Below, in pieces: positions 6,730 through 10,184 of a DNA stretch of 10,184 bases. How positions within the stretch are numbered: the first letter of the stretch is position 1; each line of letters begins with the position of its first letter. Source of the stretch: an uncultured Lachnospiraceae bacterium (GTDB taxonomy: Bacteria > Bacillota > Clostridia > Lachnospirales > Lachnospiraceae); the NCBI GenBank assembly GCA_910583965.1, contig CAJUAE010000113.1, positions 1 to 10,184 of the forward strand, in the 5' to 3' direction. The translations under genes and the position numbers were made by a program. The notes beneath the pieces are model-generated. The model saw only the letters and a program-made list of their open reading frames with translations, had not been told where the DNA came from and ran no database searches.

Positions 6730-7815
6730 CTACCCGCTGTGTCCATCCTCTTTTTTATAGATTGTATCCAACTGATTTTTTAGCGTTTTCAATGTACGAA
6801 TTACCTTATCATAATCCATACGTCGTGGACCAATGATTCCAATCGTACCTTTCATGCCCTCCTCAAGCTCATAGGTCGCTGTAACAACACTACAATCTTT
6901 CATGGTTCTTACTGGAGTTTCATTGCCAATGTAAACCTGTATTCCAGTTCCGGTCTCATCTGTTAGTGTGTCCTGCACCAACTCATTTAACAACTGTTTC
7001 TCCTCAAAAGTCGTGATTAGTTCACTTGCCCTCTGATTATCCGCAAGCTCTGGGTACTTAAAAATATTATTTGCGCCACTTGTATAAATCTCTACATGCT
7101 CCCCGTCCTTAATCACTTCTGCCACTGCATCCATCACTTCTGCAATGATTCCGGCATGGATTCCAGCTTGCTGTTTTAACTTTGATATCATCGCCAGATT
7201 AATTTCTTCAATCGGAAGACCATTGAGGTTCGTGTTCAACAGAATGTTCAGCTTTAAAAGCGTTTCATCATCTAACATCTGTTCCACAGAAATCATATTA
7301 TTTTTGATTACATTCCCCTCGACGACAATAGTTGTCAAAAGTTGTCTTGCATCAACTCTCGACAATTGTATAAACTTTAGTTTGTTTCCTCTGACCTGTG
7401 GAGCTGATATCATTGTAGCGTAATTTGTATTGGCAGCAAGCATCTTTGCCATCTGCTTAAGCACTGCCTCCATCTTGTCTTCACGCTCCAAAACCATCCG
7501 CTGCATCTCCCGCACTTCCTGTGTTGCCTGACTAAGCTGTTCTTCCTTTTCGAGCATCATCTGATCCACATACAAGCGATACCCTTTATCGGAAGGAATA
7601 CGCCCCGCTGAAGTATGCGGCTGTATAATATATCCCAATTCCTCAAGATCTGACATTTCATTTCGGATTGTAGCAGAGCTTAGATTTAAGTCCGTATACT
7701 TGGAAATCGTTCTGCTTCCTACCGGCTCTCCTGTCTCCAGATAATTGCGGATAATCGCCTGCAAAATCTTTCGCTTTCGCTCGTCTAAATCCAATCTGCC
7801 ACGCTCCCTTCTCAT
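6730..7815 (-). CDS. hrcA: Heat-inducible transcription repressor HrcA
   Basis: HrcA binds CIRCE and represses class I heat-shock genes; in studied Gram-positives its activity depends on GroEL, so free GroEL keeps the genes off. The 361-residue protein has an N-terminal winged helix (about 8-85) with LETGEPVGSRTISK, LSSATIRNEMSDLEELGYI and PHTSAGRIPSDKGYRLYVD, then the HrcA inserted dimerisation and GAF-like domain, ending in a typical IGPRRMDYDKVI segment. The start is ambiguous: ATG at 7815 has only a weak AGATAAGATC leader, while an in-frame TTG at 7794 (before DLDERKRK) has AAGGGAG nine bases upstream (7810-7804). The TTG start would remove seven residues and fits a deliberately low level of repressor. 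First gene of the operon, autoregulated through CIRCE. Confidence 0.98.
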   Translation of the reverse strand: MRRERGRLDLDERKRKILQAIIRNYLETGEPVGSRTISKYTDLNLSSATIRNEMSDLEELGYIIQPHTSAGRIPSDKGYRLYVDQMMLEKEEQLSQATQEVREMQRMVLEREDKMEAVLKQMAKMLAANTNYATMISAPQVRGNKLKFIQLSRVDARQLLTTIVVEGNVIKNNMISVEQMLDDETLLKLNILLNTNLNGLPIEEINLAMISKLKQQAGIHAGIIAEVMDAVAEVIKDGEHVEIYTSGANNIFKYPELADNQRASELITTFEEKQLLNELVQDTLTDETGTGIQVYIGNETPVRTMKDCSVVTATYELEEGMKGTIGIIGPRRMDYDKVIRTLKTLKNQLDTIYKKEDGHSG

Positions 7816-7839
7816 GATCTTATCTGGTTTATCGTTTTA

Positions 7840-7866
7840 TTAGCACTCATTGTAATGGAGTGCTAA
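7840..7866 (-). promoter_or_regulatory. CIRCE operator (HrcA binding site)
   Basis: TTAGCACTC (7840-7848), nine bases, then GAGTGCTAA (7858-7866): a perfect match to the CIRCE consensus. It lies between the likely promoter and hrcA, 24 bases before the ATG at 7815. Bound HrcA would block transcription of the whole operon; as part of the mRNA leader the repeat can also form a 9-bp hairpin. Confidence 0.98.
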
Positions 7867-7880
7867 CATTTACATATATT

Positions 7881-7909
7881 AACTTACTACTTTCGGTTTT
7901 TATTGTCAA
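7881..7909 (-). promoter_or_regulatory. Candidate vegetative promoter of the heat-shock operon
   Basis: A perfect TTGACA -35 box lies at 7909-7904 on the minus strand. The -10 is less clear: TAAGTT 17 bases downstream has good spacing but only half the consensus, and TAATAT further on has better bases but a 22-base spacer. Either would start transcription within or just before CIRCE, as is normal for HrcA-controlled operons. A TATAAT at 7943-7938 has no good -35 and may be chance in AT-rich DNA. Confidence 0.6.
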
Positions 7910-7915
7910 CAATCT

Positions 7916-8043
7916 TTTTCATTTTATTTATTAATAAATTATAAATCATAAAAAATAAATGTTTCCTATCAATAGATTGTTCTTTTTTATGTATCGATTT
8001 GTGTACCGCTTTAGCAACATTGTTCTTCTCTACATTCACACAC
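7916..8043. other. AT-rich spacer upstream of the heat-shock promoter
   Basis: Very AT-rich DNA with no credible gene. It may act as an upstream promoter element for the TTGACA promoter. TGTACCGCTTTAGC at 8002-8015 matches 13 of 14 bases with a sequence at 10068-10081 in the other gene-free stretch. Confidence 0.35.
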
Positions 8044-8092
8044 AAAAAAAGCAAGCACACACATACTTTTTATCGTATGTTATGTGCTTGCT
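8044..8092 (-). terminator. Intrinsic terminator after the cytidylate-kinase-like gene
   Basis: A 10-bp stem AGCAAGCACA (8050-8059) with TGTGCTTGCT (8083-8092) continues, past a small internal loop, as ACATAC (8061-8066) with GTATGT (8075-8080). The loop is eight bases. On the minus strand a T run (8049-8044) follows at once. It lies 37 bases after the stop codon at 8130 and insulates the heat-shock promoter from upstream read-through. Confidence 0.9.
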
Positions 8093-8129
8093 CCAAAGAT
8101 AAAAATTCACATAGAGATTAGGCAAATTC

Positions 8130-8726
8130 CTATTGCATCATGCCCGCAAGAAGCGCTACACAATTATCCATGCCAAGGCTCTTACTGTTCAGACACAAAT
8201 CAAATTTTGATAAATCGCCCCATTTCCAACCTGTATGTGTATTGTAGAAACTACTTCTTCTCTTATCTGATTTCCGTAAAAAATCCTCCGCCTGTCCTGG
8301 TTCGATTTTTTCTGTCTGAATCGCACGTTCAATGCGATAATCCTTGTCTGCATGTACAAACACTTTCAGACAGTCCTTTCTGTCTTTTAATATGAAAGAA
8401 GCACATCTGCCGACAATTACACAGTCATGTTTCTCCACAATTTCTTCGATAATCTTTTTCTCCTCCAAAAATAATTTTTCTGACATTGGAAGATTAGAAT
8501 TATCCTTTCTGCCGCCAATCGCTGTCTTAGAAAGGTTAAAAATAATACTGCCTGGCGCCGTTTCTTCCAAATCGCCAATATAAATTGGTGGAATGTCAAG
8601 CCGTTTTGCTGCCTCTACCAAAATATTTCTATCGTACAGCTCTATTCCCAGTTTTTTTGCTACTCGTCTGCCAATCTCATTTCCACCGCTTGCAAATTCA
8701 CGTTCCATTGTGATGATTTTATACAT
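8130..8726 (-). CDS. Cytidylate-kinase-like family protein
   Basis: A 198-residue cytoplasmic protein of the AAA-like P-loop kinase type usually annotated cytidylate kinase-like (Cytidylate_kin2). The N-terminus ITMEREFASGGNEIGRRVAKKLG is the family form of the phosphate loop, followed by LYDRNIL. Later come EKHDCVIVGRCASFIL (a Walker-B-like strand and glycine-arginine turn), a DYRIERAI segment, DKRRSSFYNTHTGWKWGD with lid-type arginines, and FDLCLNSKSLGMDNCV. It lacks a classic GKS/T Walker A, as is common in this family, and the true substrate is unknown; essential CMP kinase (Cmk) is a different, longer protein. The start at 8726 is set by AAAGGAG eight bases upstream (8741-8735); an in-frame ATG at 8759 is rejected. 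It appears to be a single-gene unit with its own promoter and terminator. Confidence 0.85.
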   Translation of the reverse strand: MYKIITMEREFASGGNEIGRRVAKKLGIELYDRNILVEAAKRLDIPPIYIGDLEETAPGSIIFNLSKTAIGGRKDNSNLPMSEKLFLEEKKIIEEIVEKHDCVIVGRCASFILKDRKDCLKVFVHADKDYRIERAIQTEKIEPGQAEDFLRKSDKRRSSFYNTHTGWKWGDLSKFDLCLNSKSLGMDNCVALLAGMMQ

Positions 8727-8757
8727 AACACCAGCTCCTTTCTCATTTGTTATTCTC

Positions 8758-8786
8758 ATTTTAACATAACAAACAAAAATTTGCCA
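8758..8786 (-). promoter_or_regulatory. Candidate extended -10 promoter of the kinase-like gene
   Basis: On the minus strand TG-T-TAAAAT forms an extended -10 (8766-8758; five of six bases of TATAAT). About 17-18 bases upstream lies CTGGCAA, a partial -35 near 8787-8781. Transcription would begin near 8751, just before the ribosome site, giving a short leader and excluding the ATG at 8759. A perfect TATAAT at 8807-8802 is an alternative but has no recognisable -35. Confidence 0.45.
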
Positions 8787-8878
8787 GAAAGATTCTATCG
8801 AATTATATTTTTTAATTGCGTAGAAACGATTTATTTTCCTCTACGTTTCTTTCCAGAGATTTACTTGTCTACAAATAA

Positions 8879-9730
8879 TCACACTGCCGCGTCAATGGCT
8901 CCACCCTCAACAATAGTCATCGCATCTGGTGCTGCCTCCACAGGAATCTCCACACCGCCTAATTGCAGCGAGACGCCTTGATTATTGTTGTTACTGTTTC
9001 CCAGATTTAAGCCAAAACTATTATTGGTATTGCTCTGTTTTTCTTTCTCAAGCTTGTCAAACATAAACTTTAGATATTTCATGTCTGCTTCCATAATACC
9101 GCGCATTTCATCAGCTCGATGCTTTTTTTTCATAAGCTCCAGATCCTCTGGGTCCATACTGACCGCTCCATTAAGGCCCATTTCATCAGACAATTCATCC
9201 ATTCCCTCCAAGCGTTCAAGCTCTTTCATAGCTTCTTCCATCATTCGCTCATACTGCTCCATAAGCTTCTGCATACGCTGAAGGTCCATTTTAGCTTTAT
9301 CTTCCTTGTGTGCCTGTTTCTCTGACGCCTCCTCAGCTTTCTCCTCTAGATCGCCTTCACAAAAGCCACCCTTTTTATCTACTCTTTCTTCCTCCTCAAG
9401 ATGTTTCATGCGCTTTTTTGCCACGCGTGTAATTGCTTGTGCATGCATAAGCGCAGCAAACACCTCATCATCATTGTACTCGCCATTTTTGTACATTAAA
9501 CGTAACGATACAACCTTCTGTCTTGCACTAATCAATACTTGATGTGCATTCCCTGATTTTTTGGTTTGTAAAAGCCTAGTAGAAATCTGTTTGTAGCTGT
9601 ACGGCAGGCGCTTTTTTGTTGTCTGCTCTGGGCTTTTTCTGATTGAGACGGAACCAACTACTTTTCCACCTCTATCTTTGATTTCCAATCTTTTTACATT
9701 TGTTTTGATTACTCCTAGCATTATACTCAT
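8879..9730 (-). CDS. Uncharacterised charged coiled-coil protein
   Basis: I do not recognise this 283-residue protein. It has no signal peptide or membrane segment and is presumably cytoplasmic. Residues 1-45 are basic with a short beta-like segment (VKRLEIKDRGGKVVGSVSI). Residues about 43-110 look like a compact helical region, with LPYSYKQISTRLL, ISARQKVVSLRLMYKNGEY and DDEVFAALMHAQAITRVAKKRMKH. From about 105 to 235 the chain is highly charged with coiled-coil heptads and a methionine-rich stretch (about 148-185). The C-terminus is an Asn-rich linker (about 233-251) and an acidic, small-residue tail. The start is well supported by AAGGAGG eight bases upstream (9745-9739). A 149-base spacer with a candidate promoter separates it from the kinase-like gene. 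A structural, scaffold or cell-surface-assembly role is possible but nothing in the sequence decides it. Confidence 0.8.
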   Translation of the reverse strand: MSIMLGVIKTNVKRLEIKDRGGKVVGSVSIRKSPEQTTKKRLPYSYKQISTRLLQTKKSGNAHQVLISARQKVVSLRLMYKNGEYNDDEVFAALMHAQAITRVAKKRMKHLEEEERVDKKGGFCEGDLEEKAEEASEKQAHKEDKAKMDLQRMQKLMEQYERMMEEAMKELERLEGMDELSDEMGLNGAVSMDPEDLELMKKKHRADEMRGIMEADMKYLKFMFDKLEKEKQSNTNNSFGLNLGNSNNNNQGVSLQLGGVEIPVEAAPDAMTIVEGGAIDAAV

Positions 9731-9870
9731 GTCATCATCCTCCTTGATTCAAACACGTATTTGGTTTACCCATTTTTATATTATGAGTAAGGAAGTTTTA
9801 TCTTCTCTACTCGCGCGCTGAGCACCGCTGACATTTTTCCTTTGAGTACCCATATGCATAAAAATGAGTT

Positions 9871-9903
9871 TGTTCCATATATTATATATCGGTTATTGGA
9901 ACA
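9871..9903 (-). promoter_or_regulatory. Inverted repeat flanking a TATAAT box, possible operator and promoter
   Basis: TGTTCCA (9871-9877) and TGGAACA (9897-9903) are perfect inverted half-sites 19 bases apart, and the centre contains TATAAT on the minus strand (9886-9881). A regulator bound here would cover a -10 box of the coiled-coil gene, leaving a leader of roughly 145 bases. No strong -35 is present (TTGGTG is 15 bases upstream of the TATAAT), so the promoter would be activator-dependent or the match is chance. GAGTTTGT occurs beside the left half-site (9866-9873) and again at 9953-9960. Confidence 0.35.
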
Positions 9904-9977
9904 CCAATGTTAAGAATGTATCTGTATTCAAAAATAGTCTGTTCCCGTATTGGAGTTTGTCTTAAACGTTTTAGTCA

Positions 9978-10017
9978 TTACCAAAAAATGCCTTTATTTT
10001 ATTAGGCTTTTTAGTAA
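9978..10017. terminator. Possible bidirectional terminator-like hairpin
   Basis: GCCT (9990-9993) pairs with AGGC (10004-10007). After a one-base bulge AAAAA pairs with TTTTT (9984-9988, 10008-10012), and TTAC (9978-9981) pairs with GTAA (10014-10017). Each strand therefore has a short GC stem followed by a T run. It could end a minus-strand gene lying beyond the right edge. The GC core is only four pairs. Confidence 0.35.
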
Positions 10018-10142
10018 AACCAATCAACACGCCCCAGATACACATCCACTATATATAGCGCGACTCATGTATCGCTTTAGCGGCTTATTTTCTCTGCATA
10101 GGTCTTCTCTCGTCAGATGCCTTTCCTTTATAACATGATGTT

Positions 10143-10165
10143 GGGGTCAAAAGGTATTTTGCCCC
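10143..10165. repeat. GC-rich hairpin at the right edge
   Basis: GGGG (10143-10146), a one-base bulge, then CAAAA (10148-10152) pair with TTTTG (10157-10161) and CCCC (10162-10165) around a GGTA loop. It stands out in AT-rich DNA. There is no T run after it, and it may be an extragenic palindrome or belong to a neighbouring transcript outside the window. Confidence 0.45.
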
Positions 10166-10184
10166 CTATGATACCACGGATTGC

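Larger units (their letters stand above)
9731..10184. other. Gene-free region with several inverted repeats
   Basis: No credible gene is seen in 454 bases on either strand; the only open frame over 60 codons starts at a TTG without a ribosome site and has no protein-like composition. The stretch holds the ribosome site and leader of the coiled-coil gene, an inverted repeat around a TATAAT (9871-9903), a terminator-like hairpin (9978-10017) and a GC-rich hairpin at the right edge (10143-10165). It may be a long 5' leader plus the 3' flank of a gene beyond the window. Confidence 0.5.

Noticed and set aside
8727..8759. Upstream ATG at 8759 for the kinase-like gene.
   Set aside because: The extension contains the strong AAAGGAG site serving the ATG at 8726, and the ATG overlaps the candidate -10 box.
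8819..8849. Hairpin between the coiled-coil gene and the kinase-like gene as a terminator.
   Set aside because: GAAACG (8823-8828) can pair with CGTTTC (8844-8849), with CGTAG/CTACG as an alternative, but the stems are short, mutually exclusive and have no T run on the minus strand.
9950..10138. Plus-strand 62-codon frame near the right edge.
   Set aside because: TTG start, no ribosome site, overlaps a hairpin, and no family resemblance.

Overview
The window looks like chromosomal DNA from a low-to-mid GC Gram-positive bacterium, most likely a clostridium of the Lachnospiraceae type. The evidence is a hrcA-grpE-dnaK-dnaJ operon in that order under a perfect CIRCE operator, a Gram-positive-type DnaK lacking the proteobacterial N-terminal insert, strong AGGAGG-like ribosome binding sites, and AT-rich intergenic DNA. 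Family placement is inference from protein style. No rRNA, tRNA, CRISPR array or transposase gene was seen. All seven credible genes lie on the minus strand.

In the direction of transcription (right to left): a 454-base stretch without a gene (9731-10184) holds several inverted repeats, one of them straddling a TATAAT box. A 283-residue, charged, methionine-rich, coiled-coil protein of unknown function follows (8879-9730). Next is a short cytidylate-kinase-like protein (8130-8726) with its own candidate promoter and a strong intrinsic terminator (8044-8092). An AT-rich spacer then carries the heat-shock promoter and the CIRCE element (7840-7866).

The heat-shock operon occupies 7815 to 2875: hrcA (repressor), grpE (nucleotide exchange factor), dnaK (Hsp70) and dnaJ (Hsp40), with gaps of 38, 60 and about 49 bases. 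HrcA represses the operon through CIRCE. DnaJ delivers substrates and stimulates DnaK ATP hydrolysis, and GrpE resets DnaK by releasing ADP. The operon ends at a terminator with a perfect 16-bp stem (2809-2858).

Beyond it, a 420-base AT-rich spacer (2455-2874) contains three copies of a 22-base phased repeat. It leads to a secreted, membrane-anchored VIT plus von Willebrand A protein (244-2454). Its 3' flank (1-243) is packed with inverted repeats, including a compact potential three-way junction at 81-162. That structure is the least ordinary thing in the window. The core genes themselves are ordinary. The points worth a second look are the structured 3' flank, the phased repeats, the uncharacterised coiled-coil protein and the VIT/vWA surface protein.
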